Assembly: GCA_001790855.1 (NCBI GenBank)
Contig: MGDH01000009.1
Coordinates: 85,486-149,485, forward strand
Reading direction: 5' to 3'
Source of the DNA: Candidatus Schekmanbacteria bacterium RIFCSPLOWO2_02_FULL_38_14
GTDB taxonomy: Bacteria; Schekmanbacteria; GWA2-38-11
Length of the DNA: 64,000 nucleotides
Both the position numbers and the translations under genes were made by a program. How positions within the stretch are numbered: the stretch's first letter is position 1; each line of letters starts with the position of its first letter. Below are positions 47,596 through 56,681 of this stretch, in pieces. The notes beneath the pieces are model-generated. The model was not told the origin of the DNA. It did no database searches and saw only the letters and a list, made by a program, of their open reading frames with translations.

Positions 47596-49581
47596 ATGAG
47601 TAAGACCAATTCAGCAAAAAATAAAATAATTACCTTAACTTTTTTGATATTTGCATTTTTAGTAATCAGAATTACTTTTCTCCTCCTCTCCTTTTACTTC
47701 ATTAACAACCATGAAGAACTTTACAATGGTACTTTTGCTCATGATTTTATAAATAACCCAAAACTATTCTTCAACTACCCTGCCCTTCCGCTCAGCTATC
47801 AGTACATGCCTTTTGCAGGAGGAACTTTAGTCGTCAGCCTTTTAGCAACACCATTTTTTTTTATTTTTGGAAGTTCTATATTTTCACTAAAATTGTTATC
47901 ACTTTTTATTTCCATTATTGCATTTATAATATTTTTTCTTTTACTTGAGAAATTCTTCAGCTTAAAAGCTGCCTTGATTTTTGGAATCCTTTCTGCAATT
48001 TCACCGCCTTATCCTGTTATTATGTCCCTGATCCTTTGGGGAAACCATTACGAATCAATTTTACTTTCCGCACTTCTTATCTTCTTAATGTTCCATTACT
48101 GGACAAGGAATAAAAAGGAAAATTACAGGTATCTTATTTTTTCAGGTTTAGTTGCTGGATTTGGAATTTATTTTGACTATATCTTTTTTATAACTGTTGT
48201 TACAGTTATAACTTTTCACTTTTTGTATAATAGAGGCACTCTAAACAAGAAAGAGATGCTTTTATCTCCTATATCAATTTTAATAGGGCTGATCCCGTGG
48301 TTTTTTAGTATAATTTTCTTTAAACTCGACAACCTCACAATTTACCAGTTACTTAAGGCAAACTTCTCACCTGACTACCTAATTAAAAAGTTTCTAAACT
48401 TGGTGGTCCTTGATATTCCTAACTTTTTCTGGATAAAAGAATTTTATCTCTTTCGTATTAACGTTTTCTCAAATATTTATTATTTACTTTTTTTAATCTC
48501 ATTTTTTTATTTTTTATTTACCGGTATAAGAAGTTATCTAAAATTTAGATTACTGCCAAAAGAATTTTTATTTGTAGTATATATAATTTTATTTTCTATA
48601 ATTTTTACTCTTTCTAAATTTACAACCAGTGACACTCTACTTGAGTTAAATCTCAATCTCCATCCTTTTAGAATTTACCGCTATAGGTTTCTGGTTCCGT
48701 TATATCCTTTCATCATAATTCTGATCTCATTATTCTTAGCAAAGCTGAAGAAACATATTGTTTTTATTCCTATAACTGCAGCCCTTCTGATAATCTCTTT
48801 AGCTTCATACTCAGATTATCTCTCCACAAAAACTATAGGTGAGTGTTTTATTTATAAGGGCTATAGTTACAACATTCTTTCTGAAAAACTAGCAAGCAAT
48901 TACAGCCTGAAGAAATGTAGTGAAATAATTAGTAATTTGCCGAAGGAATATCGTCTTAAGCTTTATAAAGGGCTGGGGTTCTATTTTGCACAAAATGAAG
49001 GTGGATTCATACTGAATAAAAAAATATCACAATTTATTAATATAAATTATGAAAATTCATTTTATGAAGGGGTTGGGGGTGGACTAACAGAAAGATATAA
49101 AAATTTTAATGAAAGCTTAAAAATAATAGAGAAATTTGACGACAAAAACAAAATTCATTATCTCATGGAAGGGATAATGGAATTTTCCCCTTTGTTTAAC
49201 AGTTTTAAGGATATTACTGAATATTTAAACTCTTTGGCAAGTCAACAGTCTGATTACCTCTACAAGGCAATGGGTAAAGGTGCATATATATTACTAGGCC
49301 CCGATTATATTAATAAAGCAAGAAGTGAAACTGAAGGCAGTAGCAATATCATAATCTCTTTTTATAACGGTGTTGGAGAGGCAATATGGGAACAGATTAT
49401 TGATAAGAGGCAAACATTGTTGGGCAAAAAGGATATCCCTTCAATATTCCATGCAGATTACGACACAACACTTTCTAAAATATTAAACAGCAACAACGTG
49501 CTTAATAAAATTGATAAAAATATTTTACCTTATGTCAGGGAAGGACTGGAAAAAAATATTAACCTCAACAACCTTGAATGA
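47596..49581 (+). CDS. GT39/PMT-like membrane glycosyltransferase candidate
   Basis: The product is 661 residues. About eleven helices occupy residues 15-410; the rest is a periplasmic domain of about 250 residues. The first loop (YNGTFAHDFINNP) and the segment VVSLLATPFFFIFGSSIFSL look like the PMT_2 family, where a DE- or DD-like loop binds polyprenol-phosphate sugar. Here only HD is present in the expected position, so the active site assignment is open. The C-terminal part includes repeated acidic and aromatic stretches I do not recognise. Confidence 0.65.
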   Translation: MSKTNSAKNKIITLTFLIFAFLVIRITFLLLSFYFINNHEELYNGTFAHDFINNPKLFFNYPALPLSYQYMPFAGGTLVVSLLATPFFFIFGSSIFSLKLLSLFISIIAFIIFFLLLEKFFSLKAALIFGILSAISPPYPVIMSLILWGNHYESILLSALLIFLMFHYWTRNKKENYRYLIFSGLVAGFGIYFDYIFFITVVTVITFHFLYNRGTLNKKEMLLSPISILIGLIPWFFSIIFFKLDNLTIYQLLKANFSPDYLIKKFLNLVVLDIPNFFWIKEFYLFRINVFSNIYYLLFLISFFYFLFTGIRSYLKFRLLPKEFLFVVYIILFSIIFTLSKFTTSDTLLELNLNLHPFRIYRYRFLVPLYPFIIILISLFLAKLKKHIVFIPITAALLIISLASYSDYLSTKTIGECFIYKGYSYNILSEKLASNYSLKKCSEIISNLPKEYRLKLYKGLGFYFAQNEGGFILNKKISQFININYENSFYEGVGGGLTERYKNFNESLKIIEKFDDKNKIHYLMEGIMEFSPLFNSFKDITEYLNSLASQQSDYLYKAMGKGAYILLGPDYINKARSETEGSSNIIISFYNGVGEAIWEQIIDKRQTLLGKKDIPSIFHADYDTTLSKILNSNNVLNKIDKNILPYVREGLEKNINLNNLE

Positions 49582-49629
49582 GTTCTGTCTATGAATCAGA
49601 ACTAAATCATTTTTTTATGAAAGGAATTA

Positions 49630-51054
49630 ATGACTAACTCGCTTAAATTTAAAACTCTTTTAAAGGTTTCTTGCCTTTTATTCTTATTATTACAGTTTCA
49701 GGGATGTGACCTTCTTGCAATTTTCTCCGGCACCCCAAAATATATTTTGTTTATTTCTGTTGATACCCTAAGGGCTGACCATCTGGGTTGTTACGGCTAC
49801 AGCAGAAAAACTTCCCCTACTATTGATAAAATAGCAAAAGAAGGAACGCTTTTCGAAAATGTTGTTTGCCAGCGGGGAATAACCCTGCCATCATTAGCCT
49901 CTGTAATGACTTCAAAATATATAAACCAGCACATGCTGAAAGATCATATTTATGGCAATACCTTAAAAGATGATAAAACTACCCTGGCTGAATATCTTTC
50001 AAAAAATGGATATTCTACCCGAGCATTCTCAGCGAGCCTCCTTGTCAATCCGTTAACCGGAATCCATCAAGGCTTTAAAGATGTTACTGTTGAAATAGAT
50101 GAAAGGGAGCTCACAAATATGGCTTTGAGCTGGCTTAAGGATTTTACCGGTAAAAAACCTGATGGAAAGTTTTTTCTGTGGCTTCATTATATGGACCCCC
50201 ATGAACCCTACACGGCAAGAAAACCATATATAGATAAATTTGAACCAAGCCACAAAGGAAGTTACGCAAACGAAATTAGTTTCGACGTAACAGAAAAAAT
50301 GTTCCTTGAAAAAAGAAACCTCAGTAAAGAAGACCTTGATCATATTATTGCCCTGTATGACAGCCAGATCCCAAGGGTAGACGACTTCTTAAGGGAAATA
50401 GTTGAAGAATTGAAGAGGTTAGGAATCTACGATAAAACCCTTTTGGTTTTTTTTGCTGACCACGGTGAAGAGCTCTACGAGCACAATTTCTACATTGAAC
50501 ATCACAGGTCAGTTTACGAATCTGTTTTAAGAATACCCCTGATTATGAGATATCCTGGGAAAATTCCTGCAAACAAAAGAGTTAAAGATGTGGTGGAATC
50601 CATTGATATTACTCCTACAGTACTTGAATTTTGTAAAATCTCCCCATTAGATAAATTAAGTGGAACAAGTTTAAAACCACTTTGGGAAGAAAAAAAACTT
50701 AAAAAGGATTTTGGCGTCAGCGAGTGGTGGAATCTGATCTTTACTCTAAGAACACGGGACTGGGTCTATATCTGGAATCCAACCGGCTGCTGGCCAACAG
50801 ACTCGAGATATTCCGGGGGAGATTATCCCGTTGAAAAAGAGGAGCTATATAATATAAAGTTTGACCCTAAACAGAAAAACAATCTGGTTACTAAAAACCG
50901 CGAACTTGCAGATACCCTCAAGGCAAAGGTTACAACATGGATGACTTCTACCTTTGGCAAAAAAGAATGGACAAAGGAATTTAAAATTGAACAAAAACCA
51001 AAGTTAAATAAGAAGATGGAAGAAGCCTTAAAGAGTTTAGGATATATTAAATAG
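49630..51054 (+). CDS. Sulfatase-superfamily protein with Thr at the nucleophile position
   Basis: The product is 474 residues with a signal-type N-terminus ending LLLQFQGCD, which may be a loose lipobox. The alkaline phosphatase/sulfatase fold shows metal ligands in SVDTLRADHLGCYGY (Asp45) and FFADHGEELYEHNF, and ends with LKSLGYIK. At the position of the formylglycine Cys/Ser, in the usual C-x-P-x-R motif, it reads T85-L-P-S-L. Thr nucleophiles occur in phosphoethanolamine and phosphoglycerol transferases and phosphatases, so it is not a formylglycine sulfatase. GAAAGGA precedes the ATG. A tandem paralogue follows. Confidence 0.85.
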   Translation: MTNSLKFKTLLKVSCLLFLLLQFQGCDLLAIFSGTPKYILFISVDTLRADHLGCYGYSRKTSPTIDKIAKEGTLFENVVCQRGITLPSLASVMTSKYINQHMLKDHIYGNTLKDDKTTLAEYLSKNGYSTRAFSASLLVNPLTGIHQGFKDVTVEIDERELTNMALSWLKDFTGKKPDGKFFLWLHYMDPHEPYTARKPYIDKFEPSHKGSYANEISFDVTEKMFLEKRNLSKEDLDHIIALYDSQIPRVDDFLREIVEELKRLGIYDKTLLVFFADHGEELYEHNFYIEHHRSVYESVLRIPLIMRYPGKIPANKRVKDVVESIDITPTVLEFCKISPLDKLSGTSLKPLWEEKKLKKDFGVSEWWNLIFTLRTRDWVYIWNPTGCWPTDSRYSGGDYPVEKEELYNIKFDPKQKNNLVTKNRELADTLKAKVTTWMTSTFGKKEWTKEFKIEQKPKLNKKMEEALKSLGYIK

Positions 51055-51124
51055 ATGGCAGACTCTTTTTGGTATTCTAACAGGGCTTAAAAATTATCCG
51101 TTAATTGTTTTCGGAGGCTAATTA

Positions 51125-52552
51125 GTGAAATATTTTTGTAAATATAAAACATTTTTATTACAAGTTTTTATTCTGTCATTTTTATTATTGCCGTTTTACA
51201 GGTGTGATTTTTTACCAATTTTCCCTGATGCTCCAAAATATATTTTGTTTATTTCTGTTGATACCCTCCGGGCTGATCATCTGGGTTGTTATGGCTACAG
51301 CAGAGAAACATCTCCTGCTATTGACAAAATAGCCAAAGAAGGAACACTTTTCGAAAATGTTGCCTGTCAGCGGGGAATAACTCTACCTTCATTAGCTTCA
51401 ATAATGACCTCAAAATATACAAGTCAGCATAAATTGACTGAAAATGTCCGGAACAATATTTTGCCAGATGACAAGATTACTTTAGCTGAATACCTTATAA
51501 AAAATGGATATTTTACCAGAGCTTTTAGTGCAAGCGGACTTGTCAGGCCGGAGTTTGGAATTCTTCAGGGTTTTAAGGAAGCAACTTTTGAGCTTGATGA
51601 AAGAAAGCTTACTGATAGGGCAGTTAGCTGGCTTAACAATTTTATCATGAAAAAGCCAAAAGAGAAATTTTTTATGTGGATACATTACCTTGACCCCCAT
51701 GAACCCTACACAGGAAAAAAACCATATATAGACAGATTTGAATTAAACTACAAAGGCAATTACGGAAATGAAATTGATTCTAATGCGGCAGAAAAAATCT
51801 TTCTTGAAAAAAAAACCCTCAGCAAAGAAGACTATGACCATCTAATTGCTCTGTACGACAGCCAGATTTCAAGAATAGATGAATTCATAGGGAAACTAAT
51901 TGAAGAACTAAAGAGGCTCGGAATTTACAATAAAACTCTCCTTGTCTTTTTTGCAGACCATGGAGAGGAGCTCTATGAACACAATTTCTATATACAACAC
52001 CAAAGGTCAGTTTATGAAAGCGTTTTGAGAATTCCTGTAATTATCAGATACCCTGAAAAGATTCCGGAAAACAGAAGGATTAAAAATGTGGTAGAATCAA
52101 TTGATATTATGCCAACAGTACTTGAATTTTGCGGAATTAAACCAACCGATAAAACGAGTGGCACAAGCTTAAAACCTCTTCTGGAGGGAAAAGAGCTTAA
52201 AAAGGATTTTGGAGTCAGCGAATGGAATAATTCAATCTTTATCCTGAAAACATCAGGATGGGCTTATATCTATAATCCAAAAGGAATTTGGCCAACAGAT
52301 CCGAGGTTTGAAGTGGGAGAATATCCTGTTGCAAAAGAAGAGTTGTATAATATAAAGCTTGACCCTAAACAGAAAAACAATCTGGTCTCCAAAAACCGCG
52401 AATTTGCAGATACCCTCAGGGCAAAGGTTATGACCTGGATGACTTCCACCCTTAGTAAAGAAGAATGGTCAAAAGAATTTAAAGTTGAAGAAAAACCAAA
52501 ATTAACCAAAAAGATGGAAGAAGCTTTAAAGAGTTTAGGATATATTAAATGA
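51125..52552 (+). CDS. Sulfatase-superfamily protein, tandem paralogue of the preceding gene
   Basis: The product is 475 residues starting at a GTG with GGAGG eight bases before it. It is very similar along its full length to the protein at 49630-51054, including identical SVDTLRADHLGCYGY, CQRGITLPSLAS and FFADHGEELYEHNFY blocks. The nucleophile position is again Thr (T86). The N-terminus has a hydrophobic helix and a Cys at 27 within PFYRCDF, which is a poor lipobox. The stop overlaps the start of the next gene (ATGA). The two copies may act on different positions of the same glycan or lipid. Confidence 0.85.
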   Translation: MKYFCKYKTFLLQVFILSFLLLPFYRCDFLPIFPDAPKYILFISVDTLRADHLGCYGYSRETSPAIDKIAKEGTLFENVACQRGITLPSLASIMTSKYTSQHKLTENVRNNILPDDKITLAEYLIKNGYFTRAFSASGLVRPEFGILQGFKEATFELDERKLTDRAVSWLNNFIMKKPKEKFFMWIHYLDPHEPYTGKKPYIDRFELNYKGNYGNEIDSNAAEKIFLEKKTLSKEDYDHLIALYDSQISRIDEFIGKLIEELKRLGIYNKTLLVFFADHGEELYEHNFYIQHQRSVYESVLRIPVIIRYPEKIPENRRIKNVVESIDIMPTVLEFCGIKPTDKTSGTSLKPLLEGKELKKDFGVSEWNNSIFILKTSGWAYIYNPKGIWPTDPRFEVGEYPVAKEELYNIKLDPKQKNNLVSKNREFADTLRAKVMTWMTSTLSKEEWSKEFKVEEKPKLTKKMEEALKSLGYIK

Positions 52553-54594
52553 TATTTAAAAATCAGCTTGATAAAATTATCATTTACAACTCACATAAAA
52601 AAAACCAGTTCAAATCTATATTAGTGGCACTCATTGGATTTTGTGTGGGACTTTTGGTTTCTTCTATTGTTATTCATTACCTCCCTTCCTCTTCTTCTGA
52701 CCTGGAAAAAGCGAAAGAACTTGGAATCGTAAGTCTGTCTGTATTGGCAGGTTACCCAAAATCACAAGAAACAATATATTATATAGCCGGTTTTTTTATC
52801 ACTCTCCTGGTTTCGCTATCAATATGGACTGCATGGATGGTTTATTCATCAAAGAAATACGAACCAGTAAAAAAAGAAAACCTTTCTCCGCAAAGTCCAG
52901 CAGATTTAAATGGAGTAAATTATAGTAGCTTTCTCACCAAAACTAATCTTCTCAGCTTCCTTTTGGTTATAACAGCAATCTTTATACTCACCTATAATAA
53001 AAATTTTTTCTATTCCAACTGGTTTAACCACTATACATTTTTTTCTGAGGAAGGACAGCATCTTTCTTATGCAAATGATATCCTTCATGGCAAAAAACTA
53101 TATAAAGATACATATGCAATTTATGGCCCCTTAATGGAATATCCTCTGGCACTTTTGATGAAATTTTTCACTCCCTCCATCCTGATTTCAAGGATTTACA
53201 CATACTCTCTTGACTTTATTGCCTTTGCCCTGATCTATTTATTATCAAAAGAGATTTTTTTAAAAAAAAGTGCCATCATAATAAATCTATTAATATTTCT
53301 CTCTTTCTATGCTCCGGTTTTTCCGGCTCCCAACGGTTCAATACTGAGAATATCCCTTGCACTTTTTGGTGTTGTTCCTCTTGCACGCTATATCAAAACC
53401 AAAAAATCATTTTATGCTGGATTATCAGGAATATTCTTAAGTGCCTCTCTTTTTTTCAGTCATGAGACAGCAATATGCCTCGCCATCTCTTCTTTCTTCA
53501 TGCTCATGTCTTCCAAATTCATTCAGGAACATGGAAAAGCTCGGATTGGCACGAAATTCTTTTCAAACTTTACACTTGGATTCAGCATAATTGCCCTTCC
53601 TGTAATTCTTTTTCTTTTATATGAGGGAACTTTTTCCTATTACCTTGAAGCTTCCATATCCTATCCTAAATACGTGACTTTAGGTTTTGGTGGAATCCCT
53701 TTCCCAAACCTGTTTATTGAATTTAAAAACATTATAAAACACTTTTCCTATAATAGTTTTAAAAATTTCTTATTCGTTTATGCAGCATACTGGCCAATCA
53801 TTCTTTACTTAGGAGTAACTTTGCATCTTATTATTAGTATAATATTAAAAAACTTCAATTACAAAAAATTGATAGCCTCCGGCATCCTCATTTATGGAAT
53901 TATTCTGTTTAAAGGCGCTCTTGGAAGGTCAGGAATTGATAGGAACTATTTGTTACTGCCGCCTGCAATAATACTTTCCATTTTCTATGCAGAAAAACTG
54001 CTAATTAAAATTTATGAAGTATATAAAAACAGATTACGCAACAAGCTGGGTTTAATAGCGCTATATTTTACCATCCTGATTTTTATTGGCGAAGGGTTGC
54101 TTTCATACGCAATCTGGCCCGCTCACTGGTGTATAGAATATTTCTTTATTTCCAACATTAATAAGGTATATAATTTAAATCTCAATGCCATTAATGATAT
54201 GGTTGTTTTAAAAATTCCACGAAGTGGGAATATAAGATTGCCGAGGACTCAAGCAGAAAGAATCAAGGCAGTTGTAGAATATGTCAAAAGCAACCTTACC
54301 GGCAAAGATTGCATTTTTGTTTTTCCCAATGATGCCACATATTATTTCCTGCTTGACCGGCCAATGCCAGCACGTTTTGGTGTGCTCCATGATGCAGCCA
54401 CTATTGGATTAAAGGAAGAAGTGGTAAAATATTTAAAAGAAAATACTCCGAAGTTTGTAATAAGTAATATGGGTGAATGGCAGGTTGACAGAATCCCTGA
54501 AGAAATTGAATTTCCACAGATTCTAAAATATATTAATAACAATTATCATTTTGAAAAAGAAATTTACGGAGTCAATATTTTAAGGAAAAACTAA
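52549..54594 (+). CDS. Large GT-C-like membrane protein, two-part
   Basis: The product is 681 residues, translationally coupled to the upstream sulfatase-like gene by ATGA. An N-terminal two-helix hairpin (about 20-110) precedes a core of about ten helices from 130 to 530. EEGQHLSYANDILHGKKLY and YAIYGPLMEYPLALLMK resemble the DUF-type GT39 family loop between helices 1 and 2. The C-terminal 130 residues are soluble. Sugar transfer from a polyprenol carrier is likely; the acceptor is unknown. Confidence 0.65.
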   Translation: MIFKNQLDKIIIYNSHKKNQFKSILVALIGFCVGLLVSSIVIHYLPSSSSDLEKAKELGIVSLSVLAGYPKSQETIYYIAGFFITLLVSLSIWTAWMVYSSKKYEPVKKENLSPQSPADLNGVNYSSFLTKTNLLSFLLVITAIFILTYNKNFFYSNWFNHYTFFSEEGQHLSYANDILHGKKLYKDTYAIYGPLMEYPLALLMKFFTPSILISRIYTYSLDFIAFALIYLLSKEIFLKKSAIIINLLIFLSFYAPVFPAPNGSILRISLALFGVVPLARYIKTKKSFYAGLSGIFLSASLFFSHETAICLAISSFFMLMSSKFIQEHGKARIGTKFFSNFTLGFSIIALPVILFLLYEGTFSYYLEASISYPKYVTLGFGGIPFPNLFIEFKNIIKHFSYNSFKNFLFVYAAYWPIILYLGVTLHLIISIILKNFNYKKLIASGILIYGIILFKGALGRSGIDRNYLLLPPAIILSIFYAEKLLIKIYEVYKNRLRNKLGLIALYFTILIFIGEGLLSYAIWPAHWCIEYFFISNINKVYNLNLNAINDMVVLKIPRSGNIRLPRTQAERIKAVVEYVKSNLTGKDCIFVFPNDATYYFLLDRPMPARFGVLHDAATIGLKEEVVKYLKENTPKFVISNMGEWQVDRIPEEIEFPQILKYINNNYHFEKEIYGVNILRKN

Positions 54595-54612
54595 TATTTC
54601 TATCTAATAAAA

Positions 54613-55347
54613 ATGGAAAATCAGCATATAGATTTATCAGTTGTAATACCCGCTTTTAATGAAGAAAATAGAATTTTTAAATCTCTTGACGCTATTGATA
54701 CATATCTGTCCTCTAAGAATCTCAGATATGAAATAATAGTGGTTGATGATGGAAGCAATGACAATACACCCTCCATCGTAAAAGCGTTCTGCAAAACTCA
54801 CGCCAGGGCCTTTTATACAACTTATGGGAAAAATATGGGTAAGGGCTATGCTGTAAGACAAGGTGTAAATATTTCAAAAGGATATTTTGTACTGTTTTCC
54901 GATGCTGACCTTTCAACTCCAATAGAAGAAATAGAAAAATTAATTAAAGCTATCAAAAGCGGCTATGATATATCAATTGGCTCAAGGGCTTTATCAGACT
55001 CGGAAATAATTATCTCACAACCCTTTTACCGCAAAACAATTGGGAAAATTTTTAATATTCTGGTAAGGTTACTCATATTCGGAGGAATAAAAGATACTCA
55101 GTGCGGATTTAAATGTTTTACGGGAACAGCAGTAAAAAAGATTTTCAGCAAATGCAGAATAAACGGCTTTAGTTTTGATGTTGAAGCGCTTTTTATCGGG
55201 AAAAAACTTGGTTTTAAGATAATGGATATTCCTATTCAATGGATTAACTCGCCTGAAAGCAGGGTTCACCCTATAAAGCATTCTCTGGCAATGATAAAGG
55301 AACTCCTGCAGATCAGATGGAATGAGATGAGAGGGTTGTATAAGTAG
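54613..55347 (+). CDS. ALG5/DPM1-like GT2, dolichyl/polyprenyl-phosphate glucose or mannose synthase-like
   Basis: The product is 244 residues with DLSVVIPAFNEENRIFKSL, YEIIVVDDGSNDNTPSI, FSDADLSTPIEEIEKL and the DTQCGFKCFTGTAVKKIF segment, a close match to the ALG5-type group. It has no membrane helices. It probably makes a lipid-linked sugar donor for the neighbouring GT-C-like proteins. Its TAG stop is the first part of a double-hairpin repeat, so the repeat inserted against or into the gene's end. Confidence 0.88.
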   Translation: MENQHIDLSVVIPAFNEENRIFKSLDAIDTYLSSKNLRYEIIVVDDGSNDNTPSIVKAFCKTHARAFYTTYGKNMGKGYAVRQGVNISKGYFVLFSDADLSTPIEEIEKLIKAIKSGYDISIGSRALSDSEIIISQPFYRKTIGKIFNILVRLLIFGGIKDTQCGFKCFTGTAVKKIFSKCRINGFSFDVEALFIGKKLGFKIMDIPIQWINSPESRVHPIKHSLAMIKELLQIRWNEMRGLYK

Positions 55348-55397
55348 CCGCAGGCTTTAGCCTGCGTTATATGGCGCAACCTAAAGGTTGCGGCTAC
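55344..55397. repeat. 54-base double-hairpin (REP-like) element between convergent genes
   Basis: The element consists of hairpin 1, CGCAGGCT-TT-AGCCTGCG, and hairpin 2, CGCAACCT-AA-AGGTTGCG, enclosed by an outer pair GTAGC/GCTAC. The whole unit can fold into a three-way junction. Its GTAG gives the stop codon of the upstream gene. It resembles dispersed REP elements moved by REP-associated tyrosine transposases. Sitting exactly between convergent genes, it could also act as a two-way terminator, although no long T-run follows on either side. Confidence 0.85.
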
Positions 55398-55412
55398 AAA
55401 TTATTGCCACTT

Positions 55413-56681
55413 TTAGTGAATAAGATACCCTTTTCTTTCCTCTAAAAAAAATCCAAGACATAATACAGAAAAAACATACCCTAAATAGTTGTCATGCAAA
55501 AATCTTGAGAAGTAGAGCAAGACAAATGAAAGTATTCCGTAGCTTATGAGCATGAAATTAATAGTATTATTTTTAAGCTGTCTCCTTAACAAGAAGTAAA
55601 GTAATGGCAAACCTGTTATAAGCTGGAGATATTTAAACGGGAAATAATCACTTTTCGAATACCCAATAAATAGTAAAAGATTTGAAAAGCCATAACCAGG
55701 AGTTCCACCCAGAGGATATGCCTCATCCCAGTTAAAGATATCTTCTTTAAACGAGTGAAAATCCAATATTAAAAATGGAAGAATAAATATTAGAAAAATA
55801 AGAATAAAAGGATATGTATTTTTAAGAAGAAACATTAATTTTTTCCCCAAATTCTCTGATTCATTATTTTTGCCCCAGATATAAGTTATAAAAAAAGGGA
55901 TTAAAAACCATGCTGTGGGCTTGCTGACACAGGCGAGCCCCAAAAAAACAGATGCAGTTTTAAGCCTGTCGCGCATCAAAAAAAGGAAACTCATTAACAG
56001 CCAGAATAACAAGAATATTTCATTCCTGCCATCCGCAAGAAAATAAGTAAAAAATGGATTTAATGAAATGGTGATAAGAAGCAGAGCCTTACTCCTGAAA
56101 TCAATGGCAAGCTTCGGAATAGTATATAGAGATAGCCCAAACATTAAGATGTATATAAACCTCATATCAAACCACCCTATTGTAGCTTTTGATAAAAAAT
56201 AAAAAGGAATAGGGAAAAGAAATGTAAGAGGCAAGTATGTGTAGTGATGAATAAGGGAGTTTTTTATTTCATCAAGTTTATACACAGTATAATGCTCATC
56301 AAGGATTGTATTATAGTAGTCTTCATGATAAGGGTTTTCTCCTTTTATAAAATACTTTATGGCTTCTTCTGTCTGAATAACTCCGCCGTCATGGGCAAAT
56401 TCATAGGGGTTCCCATTATGTCTCTGAGAAATTCTATGAAGACAGGGGATAATGGCAAGAAGTGATATAATAAGAATAATTATTATAAATTTGCATGTAT
56501 TTAGGTAAGAAATATTATTTTCCCGTGCATTCAGCATCACATCAATTAACAGGTAAATTCCAAGGAGGAAGATTACAATCGGATGAACTACTAATCTTAT
56601 CTCAGCAGGAACAAATTTGATTACTGAGAGGGTTGCAAGAAAAAGAATTATTGTATCTATTGAAATTATGTTTTTTTTCAC
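55413..56681 (-). CDS. GT87/DUF2029-like membrane mannosyltransferase candidate
   Basis: The product is 422 residues with about ten helices. The first large loop contains FAHDGGVIQTEEAIKYFIKG and ENPYHEDYY, matching the GT87 pattern in which an acidic pair near helix 2 binds the polyprenol-phosphate sugar. NEIFLLFWLLMSFLFL and SKPTAWFLIPFF are also typical. The start overlaps the stop of the upstream 738-residue protein gene by four bases, so both are translated together. Confidence 0.75.
   Translation of the reverse strand: MKKNIISIDTIILFLATLSVIKFVPAEIRLVVHPIVIFLLGIYLLIDVMLNARENNISYLNTCKFIIIILIISLLAIIPCLHRISQRHNGNPYEFAHDGGVIQTEEAIKYFIKGENPYHEDYYNTILDEHYTVYKLDEIKNSLIHHYTYLPLTFLFPIPFYFLSKATIGWFDMRFIYILMFGLSLYTIPKLAIDFRSKALLLITISLNPFFTYFLADGRNEIFLLFWLLMSFLFLMRDRLKTASVFLGLACVSKPTAWFLIPFFITYIWGKNNESENLGKKLMFLLKNTYPFILIFLIFILPFLILDFHSFKEDIFNWDEAYPLGGTPGYGFSNLLLFIGYSKSDYFPFKYLQLITGLPLLYFLLRRQLKNNTINFMLISYGILSFVLLYFSRFLHDNYLGYVFSVLCLGFFLEERKGYLIH

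Noticed and set aside
49630..52552. Annotation as formylglycine-dependent sulfatases
   Set aside because: The C/S-x-P-x-R motif is replaced by T-L-P-S-L in both copies and no formylglycine-generating enzyme is visible nearby.
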